Shown here: positions 1 to 7,424 of the stretch, in pieces
Numbering within the stretch: the stretch's first letter is position 1
Layout: each line of letters opens with the position of its first letter
Assembly (NCBI GenBank): GCA_900551205.1
Contig: URUW01000015.1
Location: 1-15,347 of the forward strand
DNA length: 15,347 nt
Direction: 5' to 3'
Source of the DNA: an uncultured Collinsella sp.
GTDB taxonomy: Bacteria > Actinomycetota > Coriobacteriia > Coriobacteriales > Coriobacteriaceae
Program-made: the position numbers and the translations under genes
The notes under the pieces: model-generated
The model's database searches: none
Told to the model about the DNA's origin: nothing
What the model saw: only the letters and a program-made list of their open reading frames with translations

Positions 1-377
1 ACGGCGACATCTTTGATCTTGAGGACATGGATGCGCTGGTGGGGGCCTATCCCGGAACACGCCACGTAATGTTGGGGCGCGGCTTGCTCGCGAACCCCGC
101 GCTGGCTCGCATGGTTAAGGGCGGCCCTGCCGCCACGGCTGCCGAGTTGCAGCGCTTCCACGACACGCTGTTTGCGGCCTATGCGGACGAGATTGGGGGC
201 AACGCGGTCTTTCGCATGAAGGAATGGTGGTTCTACGCCAAATGTGCCTTCGCCGATCCCGCTACCGTGCACAAGCTCGTGCGCAAGACCAAAAAGGTCG
301 ACGAATACCGCGCCGCCGTCGAGCGCGTCTTTCGCGAGCAGCCGCTCGCGCCTGTTGCCCGCTTTTGTGGCTACTAG
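1..377 (+). CDS. dus: tRNA-dihydrouridine synthase, C-terminal part (5' truncated by window edge)
   Basis: The reading frame is open from base 3 to the TAG at 375-377, so about 124 residues of the C-terminal part are visible. Dus enzymes are FMN/NADPH-dependent and reduce uridines in the tRNA D-loop and variable loop in the cytoplasm. The visible part carries the end of the TIM barrel with the FMN phosphate-binding segment (VMLGRGLLANPAL) followed by the helical C-terminal tRNA-binding domain (FRMKEWWFYAKCAF region). The Met at base 27 is internal, not the start. The stop codon lies inside the left arm of a palindromic repeat, so the repeat has inserted or been retained right at the gene's end. 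The catalytic Cys would be upstream of the window. Which Dus subfamily it belongs to cannot be told from this fragment. Confidence 0.88.
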   Translation, partial: GDIFDLEDMDALVGAYPGTRHVMLGRGLLANPALARMVKGGPAATAAELQRFHDTLFAAYADEIGGNAVFRMKEWWFYAKCAFADPATVHKLVRKTKKVDEYRAAVERVFREQPLAPVARFCGY

Positions 378-431
378 TCGTTGGGGACGTTCTTAAACGA
401 CTAGTCATTCAAGAACGTCCCCAATGACTAG
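374..431. repeat. Dispersed palindromic repeat, copy A (GGGGACGTTCTT family)
   Basis: Two 25-bp arms (374-398 and 407-431) are inverted copies with three mismatches, around a central GACTAGTC that is itself a palindrome. The arms hold GGGGACGTTCTT and its complement. A second copy at 7369-7424 matches at 51 of 56 positions. The copy overlaps the stop codon of the dus gene. Family knowledge: GGGGACGTTCTT-type palindromes resemble REP elements moved by REP-associated tyrosine transposases; no such transposase lies in this window. Confidence 0.85.
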
Positions 432-442
432 ATTGAAAAGCT

Positions 443-495
443 GTACGCCAGCATCCAAAGATGTCGAAAAATGTCGACTTTGGATGCTGACGTAC
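443..495. terminator. Strong hairpin between convergent dus and glutaredoxin genes
   Basis: Arms 443-460 and 478-495 pair at 17 of 18 positions around a 17-nt loop that contains a direct repeat of ATGTCGA. It lies downstream of both convergent genes, so it could end transcription from either side. On the minus strand it is followed within a few bases by a CTTTTC run; on the plus strand there is no clear T run. Another possibility is a second family of dispersed hairpin. Confidence 0.45.
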
Positions 496-548
496 ATGTT
501 TGGTTCGTATGGGTTTGTGCGTTGGGGCCGGCCGACCGCAATAGAACG

Positions 549-794
549 CTAGAGCAAATTCTCCTGCACCCACGCGATGATGTCGCCCGACTCGTAGAGC
601 GGCGCGCCGTCAATGAACAGGCAGGGAACCTGGCGCTTGCCGCCGACGGCGATGAGCGTCTGCTCGGCATCGGGGTCGGTCGAGATATTGCGCTCGGGGA
701 TGGTCACGCCGTTATCGGCCAAAAAGCGCTTGACCTTTATGCAATACGGGCAGCCGGTCATAACGTACAGCTCGAGCTTGTGATCAGTAGCCAT
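549..794 (-). CDS. Glutaredoxin family protein
   Basis: 81 residues, the usual size of a small bacterial glutaredoxin/NrdH-like thioredoxin-fold protein. The redox motif CPYC is near the N-terminus (GCPYCIKVKRFL), and the cis-proline segment is visible as RQVPCLFIDG, followed by the family's Gly-Asp turn (ESGDIIAW). Such proteins reduce disulfides or donate electrons to ribonucleotide reductase or peptide reductases in the cytosol; the specific partner is not shown. The ATG at 794 is chosen because GGAG sits 5 nt upstream (TTGGAGACCTATG); the in-frame ATG at 833 would add 13 non-conserved residues. It lies 51 bp behind the HTH/zinc-ribbon gene on the same strand, so co-transcription is possible. 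Confidence 0.88.
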   Translation of the reverse strand: MATDHKLELYVMTGCPYCIKVKRFLADNGVTIPERNISTDPDAEQTLIAVGGKRQVPCLFIDGAPLYESGDIIAWVQENLL

Positions 795-845
795 AGGTCT
801 CCAATCGGTTGAGGTTTCGATTGAGATACCCAATGCCGCCGCGGT

Positions 846-1673
846 CTATGCGCGAGTCAGCGATGACTCGATTGCCTGGACCAGAAACGCCGTGGCTCCG
901 GTGCCGCAGGGCTTGTCGTAGTAGTCAACAAAGCGCTGGTCGGCGAGGTAGCCGTGGGCGAGCCCCAGGTATGCCTCGTCTTGGGGTTCGTTTCCCCAGT
1001 TGAGGCCAATCCAACGACGATGCATCGCAACAAGTTTTTGGGCCTTTCTGCTCTTTGGATCGCCGTCGCCCATGGCAATCGAGAGCTGACCCAGAATGGC
1101 ACGCTCGAGTTCCTTCATGTCGTTCCATGTCTGGGGATCCATGTCCAGTAACGTTTCGTTTGCTGCATCGATAGCCTCATCGCCATAGCGCGCCCGTGCC
1201 TCGGCGCCGTAGCGCTCCTCGTTTTCCTGCACGGTACGCCAGCGCTCCAGTTGCGGCAGCACGGCACCCATGAGCGAGACTGCCTCGTCGAGCGACATGC
1301 CGGTGTTTTGCGCCAGACGCGGGGCGCAGTCCTCGATCATTGCCTCCATCGTGGTCTCGTAGGTGTACTTGCCGTGGTCGTAGCACCACTTGCAGTAATG
1401 GTCGGTCGTTGCGCCGTGAGCATCGGTACCGCAGTCGTCGGGCGTGAGTATCATGCCGCAGCTCTGACAATAGTACTCGGGCATTTCGAGCAGATGAGAC
1501 AGTGGCTCGCCGGTCACGGCGGCAATGAGCTTCATCATATCGATGCCCGGTGTGACCTCGCCGCGCTCCCAACGGCTGACGGCTTGGCGTGTGACGAAGA
1601 GCTTGGCGGCGAGCTGCTCCTGAGTTAGGTGATGGGCGCGACGGACAGCAATGAGCTTTTCTGCGAAGGCCAT
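846..1673 (-). CDS. XRE-family regulator with zinc ribbon and TipAS-like C-terminal domain
   Basis: 275 residues with three parts. Residues 3-60 form an XRE/Cro-type helix-turn-helix (LTQEQLAAKLFVTRQAVSRW is the HTH core). Residues 67-120 form a putative zinc ribbon (CQSCG at 69-73 and YCKWC at 93-97 supply four Cys). Residues 125-270 resemble the TipAS/antibiotic-recognition domain known from MerR-type TipA regulators (EERYGAEARARYGD, KLVAMHRRWIGLNW, FVDYYDKPCGTGATAF). The role is probably ligand-sensing transcription control; the ligand is unknown. Start: ATG at 1673 has GGAG 6 nt upstream; the frame is open back to 1934 but without similarity. The gene has its own promoter overlapping a palindrome, suggesting autoregulation, and is followed by glutaredoxin. 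Domain assignment is by eye; HTH is certain, TipAS fairly sure. Confidence 0.82.
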   Translation of the reverse strand: MAFAEKLIAVRRAHHLTQEQLAAKLFVTRQAVSRWERGEVTPGIDMMKLIAAVTGEPLSHLLEMPEYYCQSCGMILTPDDCGTDAHGATTDHYCKWCYDHGKYTYETTMEAMIEDCAPRLAQNTGMSLDEAVSLMGAVLPQLERWRTVQENEERYGAEARARYGDEAIDAANETLLDMDPQTWNDMKELERAILGQLSIAMGDGDPKSRKAQKLVAMHRRWIGLNWGNEPQDEAYLGLAHGYLADQRFVDYYDKPCGTGATAFLVQAIESSLTRA

Positions 1674-1704
1674 AGCGGCTCCTTTCTGCTGGTTGATGGC
1701 TTTA

Positions 1705-1733
1705 AGCATACGCGGCGGCAGACGCCCTTCCAA
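1705..1733 (-). promoter_or_regulatory. Promoter of the HTH/zinc-ribbon regulator
   Basis: Read on the minus strand, -35 TTGGAA (1728-1733) and -10 TATGCT (1705-1710) are separated by exactly 17 bp. The 5' UTR would be about 25 nt and contains the GGAG site. Confidence 0.5.
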
Positions 1734-1748
1734 GCAACCGTTGGTTGC
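1734..1748. promoter_or_regulatory. Candidate operator: GCAACC-3-GGTTGC palindrome
   Basis: A perfect 6-bp inverted repeat with a 3-bp centre directly abuts the predicted -35 box of the HTH regulator gene (1728-1733) and lies about 70 bp upstream of trmO. Position and symmetry fit an autoregulatory XRE operator; this is inference. Confidence 0.4.
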
Positions 1749-1802
1749 ACGACGGGGGACCGCGACAAAGAATTGCGCACGACGCCTCACACCTTCATGC
1801 CG

Positions 1803-1808
1803 TACAAT
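1803..1808 (+). promoter_or_regulatory. -10 box (TACAAT) of trmO; leaderless start likely
   Basis: TACAAT ends 7 bp before the ATG at 1816, so transcription would begin at or next to the A of the start codon. No Shine-Dalgarno sequence precedes the gene. No good -35 is found 16-18 bp upstream. An alternative promoter (TTGCAC 1745-1750, AAGAAT 1768-1773) would give a short leader, still without an SD. Confidence 0.45.
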
Positions 1809-1815
1809 GACCGGC

Positions 1816-2553
1816 ATGGAACCTATTGCACACATACATACCGACCTGCCGCAGAAGTTCGGCATCCCACGCAACAGCTTTTTGGCGCCCCATCTGCAGG
1901 GGCGCATCGTCTTTGAGCCGGAATTTGCCTCCAACGCTGCAGTTGAGGGTCTGGACTCCTTCTCTCACCTATGGCTGCTATGGTGCTTCGAAAACGGAAC
2001 GCCCGGTGGCACGGCTAAGGACATAGCCGCCGATGCCAAAACGCAGGACAGGTCCGGCACCAACGCAAAATGGTCGAAAACCGTGCGCCCGCCGCGTCTG
2101 GGTGGAGCCGAGCGTGTGGGCGTGTTTGCCACACGCAGTCCGTTTCGCCCTAATCCCATCGGGCTCACCTGCGTCAAGCTCAGCCGTGTTGAGCTCACCG
2201 ATGATGGCCCGATCATCCATATACTGGGGGCCGACCTGCGCGACGGCACGCCCATCTACGACATCAAGCCCTACATTCCATTTGCCGACTGTCACCCGGA
2301 TGCGACGGGCGGCTGGATTGAGGACGCGCCGTGGCAAGAGCTCGATGTTGAGTTCCCACAAGCGCTGAAAGATATGGTCCCGCCTGCAAAGCTCCCCGGC
2401 TTGGTCGAGGTCCTTCGCCAAGATCCGCGCCGTGCGGGTAGCAAGCACGAGCCCAACCGCGTTTACCACTTGGCCTACGCCGGGCTCGACATATCGTTTA
2501 CGGTCGACGGAACAAGGCTGACGGTAACCGCCATCAACGACGCGCAAGACTAA
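1816..2553 (+). CDS. trmO: TrmO-type tRNA (t6A37)-methyltransferase, TsaA-like domain
   Basis: 245 residues, matching the family length. Known TrmO enzymes use S-adenosylmethionine to N6-methylate t6A37 in tRNA-Thr, improving decoding. The N-terminal beta-barrel domain (about residues 1-150) holds the family signatures HTDLPQKFGIPR, LDSFSHLWLLWCF and the hallmark RSPFRPNPIGLTCVKL; the region DGTPIYDIKPYIPFAD follows, then the C-terminal domain (HLAYAGLDISFTVDG) seen in longer bacterial members. Start: the frame is open from 1651, but similarity begins at MEPIAHIHTD; ATG 1816 is preferred over ATG 1807 because the TACAAT box puts the transcript start at 1815-1816. Transcribed divergently from the HTH regulator. 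Function is firm at the family level, substrate inferred. Confidence 0.88.
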   Translation: MEPIAHIHTDLPQKFGIPRNSFLAPHLQGRIVFEPEFASNAAVEGLDSFSHLWLLWCFENGTPGGTAKDIAADAKTQDRSGTNAKWSKTVRPPRLGGAERVGVFATRSPFRPNPIGLTCVKLSRVELTDDGPIIHILGADLRDGTPIYDIKPYIPFADCHPDATGGWIEDAPWQELDVEFPQALKDMVPPAKLPGLVEVLRQDPRRAGSKHEPNRVYHLAYAGLDISFTVDGTRLTVTAINDAQD

Positions 2554-2665
2554 CCGGCCATTCGTCCGCACCCGTCAAATTAAGCGCCAAACCCCGTGCC
2601 AAAATCGCCCACGCTGGTGGACAATAACGCCTATCAAAACAATCCGCTTTGCACGGGAGCTCAGC

Positions 2666-3860
2666 ATGAAATACGACTTTACTTCGCTTATCGACCGCCA
2701 CGGCATGGACGCCATCGCCGTTGACTCCTGGGGCGAGATCCCTGGCATGGCTCCGAACGCGCCCGACGAGGGCTTCGACCGCATCCCCATGTGGGTGGCG
2801 GACATGAACTTTGCCACGGTGCCCACGGTCCAGGAGCACATCATTCATGTTTGGCTATTTCGATCCGCGCGACGAGTACTTCGACCGCATCATCGAATGG
2901 CAGAGCCGACGTAATGGCGTCGAGGGTCTGCTCCCGGAGCATATCGGCTACGAAAACGGCGTGCTGGGCGGTGTCGTGTCGACCCTGCGGGCGTATGTCC
3001 AGCCGGGCGATGCGGTGCTGGTCCACAGCCCTACCTACATCGGCTTTACCAAGTCCATCGAAGCCGCGGGCTATCGCATTGTCCACAGCCCGCTTAAGCT
3101 CGACGACCAGGGCGTGTGGCGCATGGACTTTGAGGACATGGAGCACAAGCTCGTCCAAAACCACATCCACGCCGCGGTGTTCTGCTCGCCGCACAATCCC
3201 TGCGGCCGCGTATGGGAGCGCGACGAGATCGAACGTGCCATGGACATCTATCGCCAGCACGATTGCGTGGTGATCTCGGATGAGATTTGGTCCGATATCA
3301 TCCTGCCGGGTCACAGACATATCCCGACGCAGTCGGTGAGCGAGGATGCCCGCATGCGCACGGTTGCCCTCTACGCGCCCAGCAAGACGTTCAACCTGGC
3401 GGGCCTGGTCGGCAGCTACCACATCATCTATAACGAGACGCTGCGCGACCGCGTGTGCGCCGTGTCCAACAAGACTCACTACAACGAGATGAACGTCCTT
3501 TCGATGCACGCGCTTATCGGCGCCTACCAGCCGCAGGGCTACGAGTGGGTCGATGAGCTCAATCAGGTCATCCAGGGCAACATTGACTACTTCTGCGATT
3601 ACGTGGACGAGCATTTTGAGGGCGTGGGCTATTCGCGTCCGCAGGGCACGTACATGGTGTTTCTGGACTGCACCGAGTGGTGCCTCGAGCATGGCCGCGA
3701 TATTCAGTGGCTGCTCGACGAGGGGGCGCGCGTGGGCGTGGGGTATCAGGACGGCCGCCCGTTCCACGGGCCCTGTCACATCCGCGTGAATCTGGCGCTG
3801 CCGCTTTCGCGCGTAAGGGAGGCGTGTGAGCGCCTGGGCCGCTACGTTTTTGGGGGATAG
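2666..3860 (+). pseudogene. MalY/PatB-family PLP C-S lyase/aminotransferase, frameshifted
   Basis: Two overlapping frames together make one protein of this family. The first (from ATG 2666, SD GGGAG) gives the N-terminus up to PTVQEHIIH with the hallmark MWVADMNF; the second, from about 2847, continues with MFGYFDPRDEYFDRII and runs to the TAG at 3858-3860. PLP-binding features are intact: CSPHNPCGRVW, ISDEIWSD, and the Schiff-base Lys in PSKTFNLAG (codon 3384-3386). Against PatB/MalY the junction lacks about five residues normally found between the N-terminal helix and FGY, so a deletion of about 17 bp at 2846/2847 is inferred. Intact members are cystathionine beta-lyase-like or cysteine desulfhydrase enzymes. 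As written the gene cannot give a full protein; an in-frame internal start could give a C-terminal fragment. A sequencing or assembly error cannot be excluded. Confidence 0.85.
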
Positions 3861-3960
3861 GGGGCGCTCGATTCGAGTGCTGCCCCATGTGCCCACGCCG
3901 TCAAAATGCGTGGGCACATGGGGTGCAGAGGGTAGCGAGCGCGTTTTCCGCATTCGCTAC
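3861..3960. terminator. Nested hairpins between convergent lyase pseudogene and flavoprotein gene
   Basis: A perfect 16-bp stem (3883-3898 with 3908-3923, loop 9 nt) occupies the gap between convergent genes. A second hairpin (3861-3865 with 3882-3886, plus CTCG/CGAG inside) shares the CCCC at 3883-3886 and so excludes the first. A third, weaker one (3932-3938 with 3954-3960) overlaps the stop codon of the minus-strand gene. A bidirectional transcription end is likely, but no T run follows the main stem. Confidence 0.45.
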
Positions 3961-4436
3961 TTTTCATGAATCTGCTTGCCGCAAAGATGTTCAATCGAAA
4001 TCTCGTAGAGTTGGACGCCCTTTATGTCTTTGGCGATCTCCTCCTCGACTTCTTCGGCAGAAGGGTAGTACTTAAGCGCGAGCTGACGGACTTTGTCCTC
4101 GATAAACGCGGGCGCTTCATCTACCAGGCGACAACGACCAAAGACAACGGTACTCATAACGTAGGGAGCCCAGTCGCCGTCCTTGTACCACTCGTTGCCG
4201 TAAACGGTAAAGCAGACTTTATCATCATGCTTGAGTGAATCGACCTTGTGGCCAGCCTTGGCGCCATGGAAATAAATCTTGTCGTGCTCGGCGTCAAAGA
4301 AGTAGTTGACGGGAATGGCATAGGGGTAGCCATCATCGCCGTTGACGGCAAAGACGCCGCGCTTGCAGGTAGCGAGCAGTTCGCGCGCTTTCTCGTCGGT
4401 GATGGCGCGTTTCTTTCGACGTAAGGGCCTAAACAT
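3957..4436 (-). CDS. Pyridoxamine 5'-phosphate oxidase-like / NimA-type flavoprotein
   Basis: 159 residues, the size of the single-domain FMN-binding split-barrel family that includes nitroimidazole-resistance (NimA) proteins. Visible family features: the N-terminal basic helix with ITDEKARELL, the first strands GVFAVNGDDGYPYAIPVNYFF, the KIYFHGAKAGHKVDSL segment with the His/Gly turn seen in Nim proteins, and VCFTVYGNE. Family members reduce flavin-linked substrates or bind haem/F420; a specific substrate cannot be read from sequence. Start ATG 4436 has AAGGA 9 nt upstream. It begins 41 bp after the end of the hybrid kinase gene on the same strand, so it may be read from that promoter; the last codons overlap a small hairpin. 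Confidence 0.85.
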   Translation of the reverse strand: MFRPLRRKKRAITDEKARELLATCKRGVFAVNGDDGYPYAIPVNYFFDAEHDKIYFHGAKAGHKVDSLKHDDKVCFTVYGNEWYKDGDWAPYVMSTVVFGRCRLVDEAPAFIEDKVRQLALKYYPSAEEVEEEIAKDIKGVQLYEISIEHLCGKQIHEK

Positions 4437-4477
4437 CGTTGGCTTCCTTTCTACTGCGCATGGTGGTTGAGCACAAA

Positions 4478-7282
4478 CTATAGCGAAACAGCCCCATTTT
4501 TCTTGATACAGGCGAGTATGTTATTGAGCTTGCTAAAGTCGAGCGGTTTGGGCAGATGGGCGTTCATGCCGGCGTCGTGTGCCGCCTTGGCGTCTTCGGC
4601 AAAGGCGTTGGCGGTGAGCGCGATGATGGGGATGTCGGCCGCATCGGCCTTTTCGCTCAGGCGGATCGCCCGGGTTGCCTCGTAGCCGTCCATGCCCGGC
4701 ATCATGATGTCCATCAGGATTGCATCGAAGCTGCCGGTGGGACGACCAACATATAGATCGACCGTTTCGTTGCCGTCGGCGGCGCGAGTCACGACGATGC
4801 CTTCGCTTTCGAGCAGAGCTTGGGCAATCTCGGCATTGAGTTCGTTATCTTCTGCCAAAAGGACGTTCATGCCGGCGAGTGAGCAGCTGCTTACCTGCGT
4901 GTCTGCACATTCTTTTATCTGAGGGTTCTTGTCGATATCGAGCGGAATCCGGACGTCAAACGTACTCCCCACGCCAACCTCACTCGAAATCTCAATCGTG
5001 CCGCCCATCATATCGATGAGCGATTTGACGATAGACATGCCAATGCCGGTTCCTTGGAACTTGCTGCGCGCATCGTCGCCTTCCTGGGCAAACGGCTCGT
5101 AAATGTGCGTCAAAAACTCGGGCGTCATACCAATGCCGGTATCCGAGACGCTAAAGCAAAACACGGCGTGCTCGTCGTCGACCGGTTTGATGGTCGATGA
5201 GAACGTGACGGTTCCTCCGTGCTTGTTGTACTTGATGCTGTTGTCGAGCAGGTTGACAAGGATCTGCCGAATATGGGTGGGGCTGCCGATCATATATTGG
5301 TCGACAGCGTAGGGCTCGCTGGTGTCGAGCATGGTTATGCCGCGGTCCGATGCGCGGAGCTTGCACAGTACGAGCGCATTGTCGCACAGCTCTTTAAGGT
5401 TGAATGATTCGTGCTCGAGCGTCACTTTGCACTCCTCGATCCTGCCCATCTCGAGGATGTCGTTAATCAGTGACAGCAGGTGATTGGCGGCAACGCGCGC
5501 CTTGGCGCGGCTTTCGCGGGCGACCTGCATGTCGCCTTCTCTCAATTCCTCAATTTCGATAAGGCCTAGGATGCCGTTGAGCGGCGTGCGGATGTCGTGG
5601 CTCATGCGCGTGAGGAAAGCGGTTTTGGCGGCGTTGGCGGCATCAGCTTTCTGCCGTTCCTCCTGTGCGCGGTAAAGCGACCAGACAAGGATGGCGATGC
5701 TGGTGAGCAAGATGCAGATGATAACAGTCGCAATGGCGGTGCGGTTACGATAGAAAAACTGGAACGTGTCCGATTCTTGCGCCGAGTACGATGTGGGGAA
5801 ATAGCTGTTTGCAGAGAGCGATTCACCTGCATTGACGATGCCCTTATTGATGATTCCCAGCAGCTCGGGCTTGCCTCGCGAAATTAAACACGATAGCTGC
5901 GCCGTGTTGGTGAGTTCCTGTGTTTCGAAATCCTCGATGTCGTAGGTGTCGCGGAGAGTTTCCAGGCGCGTGCTGGGGACAATGATGCAACTAGCCTCCC
6001 CCTTATTGAGGGCTTCGAGCGCCTCGTTGCCATTCGGATAATCGGTGATCGTTGCGTCGGGGAAGAGGCTCTCGAGCGCAGAATGGTTGACGATCGCGTC
6101 CTGTGTACAAGCGATTTTCTTAAGGTCGCTGTTCGGGTTGTTGCTGCTGTGAATGGCGGTTAGGGAAACCGTTCCCATCGGGTTTGACTGAATGACCCCT
6201 TTCTGTTCGGCAAGCCAGTAGTCGCGAAACAGAGGCAGGGCGACATCGATGGTTCCGTTGGAAAGGGCTTTGAGCATTTGCTGGTTATTTGAGATCGCGA
6301 CCGTTTTAACCGTAATGCCAAACTTGTCGTGCAGCGTCGTTGCAAGCGAGGCGAGCGACCCTTCCATCTCGCCGTCGTCATTTTGCGTGCAATAGGGAAG
6401 TTGGTTTTTAAGATAGCCAATCGTGATGGTGTTGCCGTTTGCTTTGAGCCAGGAGGTCTCGGTGCCGGCGAGCGATGATGAGCCGCTGTTTTGGGCCGAG
6501 TAGCTCGATTTGACTTCGTCGTTATAGCGCGGGTTGACGCGGGCGATTGCCGTCATGGCGGCGTTGATGTCGTCCATCAGATCAGGGCGGCTTTTGGGAA
6601 CGGCAAAATAGTAGTCGCTCGAGCCTACGTAGAACATGGGTGACGCATCGGGCGACGAAATGGTGTCGTTCATGATGACGGCGTCGACCTCGCCGTCTGC
6701 AAGCGCCTCAAAGAGGGCACTGCCGGTGTCGATTTCTTTATAGGTGCAGGTAACGCCTTCGTCGGCGAGCCACTGCTGGCCGACGATAGTTTGCATAACG
6801 CCGGCGTTGCAGCCGATGGTAAGGCCTTGGAGCGCCTGGGGGTCGCCTTTGGCAAGGTCGTCGCGATCGGGGCTGGCGTAGATGTAGTAGCGCTCGGTGC
6901 CCTCGGGGTTCGAGGAAAAGAGCAGCTTCTGCTCGCGCTCTGCCGAATACGAGATGTTGGGCATGAGGTCGATTTCGCCCGCCTCGAGCATGTCCATAAG
7001 CTCGGAGAAGGTGCCGCTAACGTATTCGTATTGCCAGCCCTTTGTGTAATACGAGAGGGTCTGGAGGTACTCGTAGCCCCATCCCGAGAGGCGCTCGCCC
7101 GGCGTGCCTTCCTGGAAGCCTTTGTTGTTGACGAGCCAGCCAACGCGGACCGTCTTGACCTGCTGGTCGGAGTCGGCGGCAAAGGCAGGGGCGGGCATGA
7201 CGGCGCTCAGTATGGCGAGCGCGGCAAGCGCGACGGCCAGGGTGCGATATAGAGCCAAGCGAAGGACGGCGGAAGGTTTCAC
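4478..7282 (-). CDS. BvgS-like hybrid sensor histidine kinase with two periplasmic SBP domains
   Basis: 934 residues from GTG 7282. Order: signal/anchor helix (about 8-35, ending APAFA); first solute-binding domain type 3 (about 44-270); second (about 283-505, begins ITIGYLKNQL); one membrane helix (about 516-536); HisKA with the phospho-accepting His562 in SHDIRTPLNG; HATPase (NLLDNSIKYN, DTGIGM at 714, GTGIGMSI); receiver domain 805-925 with Asp812, phospho-acceptor Asp858 (LMDIMMPGMDG) and Lys912. It should sense a small molecule outside the membrane and relay phosphate His to Asp within the protein. No HPt domain follows, and no response regulator lies nearby, so the output is unknown. 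Start: GTG 7282 has AGGA 6 nt upstream and gives a clean signal peptide; ATG 7315 lacks an SD and remains possible. Confidence 0.92.
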   Translation of the reverse strand: MKPSAVLRLALYRTLAVALAALAILSAVMPAPAFAADSDQQVKTVRVGWLVNNKGFQEGTPGERLSGWGYEYLQTLSYYTKGWQYEYVSGTFSELMDMLEAGEIDLMPNISYSAEREQKLLFSSNPEGTERYYIYASPDRDDLAKGDPQALQGLTIGCNAGVMQTIVGQQWLADEGVTCTYKEIDTGSALFEALADGEVDAVIMNDTISSPDASPMFYVGSSDYYFAVPKSRPDLMDDINAAMTAIARVNPRYNDEVKSSYSAQNSGSSSLAGTETSWLKANGNTITIGYLKNQLPYCTQNDDGEMEGSLASLATTLHDKFGITVKTVAISNNQQMLKALSNGTIDVALPLFRDYWLAEQKGVIQSNPMGTVSLTAIHSSNNPNSDLKKIACTQDAIVNHSALESLFPDATITDYPNGNEALEALNKGEASCIIVPSTRLETLRDTYDIEDFETQELTNTAQLSCLISRGKPELLGIINKGIVNAGESLSANSYFPTSYSAQESDTFQFFYRNRTAIATVIICILLTSIAILVWSLYRAQEERQKADAANAAKTAFLTRMSHDIRTPLNGILGLIEIEELREGDMQVARESRAKARVAANHLLSLINDILEMGRIEECKVTLEHESFNLKELCDNALVLCKLRASDRGITMLDTSEPYAVDQYMIGSPTHIRQILVNLLDNSIKYNKHGGTVTFSSTIKPVDDEHAVFCFSVSDTGIGMTPEFLTHIYEPFAQEGDDARSKFQGTGIGMSIVKSLIDMMGGTIEISSEVGVGSTFDVRIPLDIDKNPQIKECADTQVSSCSLAGMNVLLAEDNELNAEIAQALLESEGIVVTRAADGNETVDLYVGRPTGSFDAILMDIMMPGMDGYEATRAIRLSEKADAADIPIIALTANAFAEDAKAAHDAGMNAHLPKPLDFSKLNNILACIKKNGAVSL

Positions 7283-7368
7283 ATGAAATCCTATCGAGTT
7301 GAGACAGTTTCGCATAAGGATACCAGCTCAGCCTGCCCATTCAGCCGCCGCACCGCTAAACGGTTAGG

Positions 7369-7424
7369 TAGTCATTGGGGACGTTCTTAACTGACTAGTC
7401 GTTTAAGAACGTCCCCAATGACTA
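7369..7424. repeat. Dispersed palindromic repeat, copy B (GGGGACGTTCTT family)
   Basis: The 56-bp palindrome is centred on GACTAGTC (7393-7400) and matches copy A at 374-431 at 51 of 56 positions. Here it lies between divergent genes (kinase and K+ channel), not after a stop codon, so the family is not tied to transcription ends. Confidence 0.85.

Noticed and set aside
1651..1815. Longer N-terminus for trmO
   Set aside because: It would read across the HTH promoter and palindrome; family similarity starts at the Met encoded at 1816.
1674..1934. Longer N-terminus for the HTH regulator (start at 1934)
   Set aside because: The extra 87 residues overlap the divergent trmO start and both promoters, show no family similarity, and the GGAG site supports 1673.
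2841..2852. Programmed frameshift in the lyase gene
   Set aside because: There is no slippery sequence, and conserved residues are missing at the junction, which a ribosomal shift would not explain.
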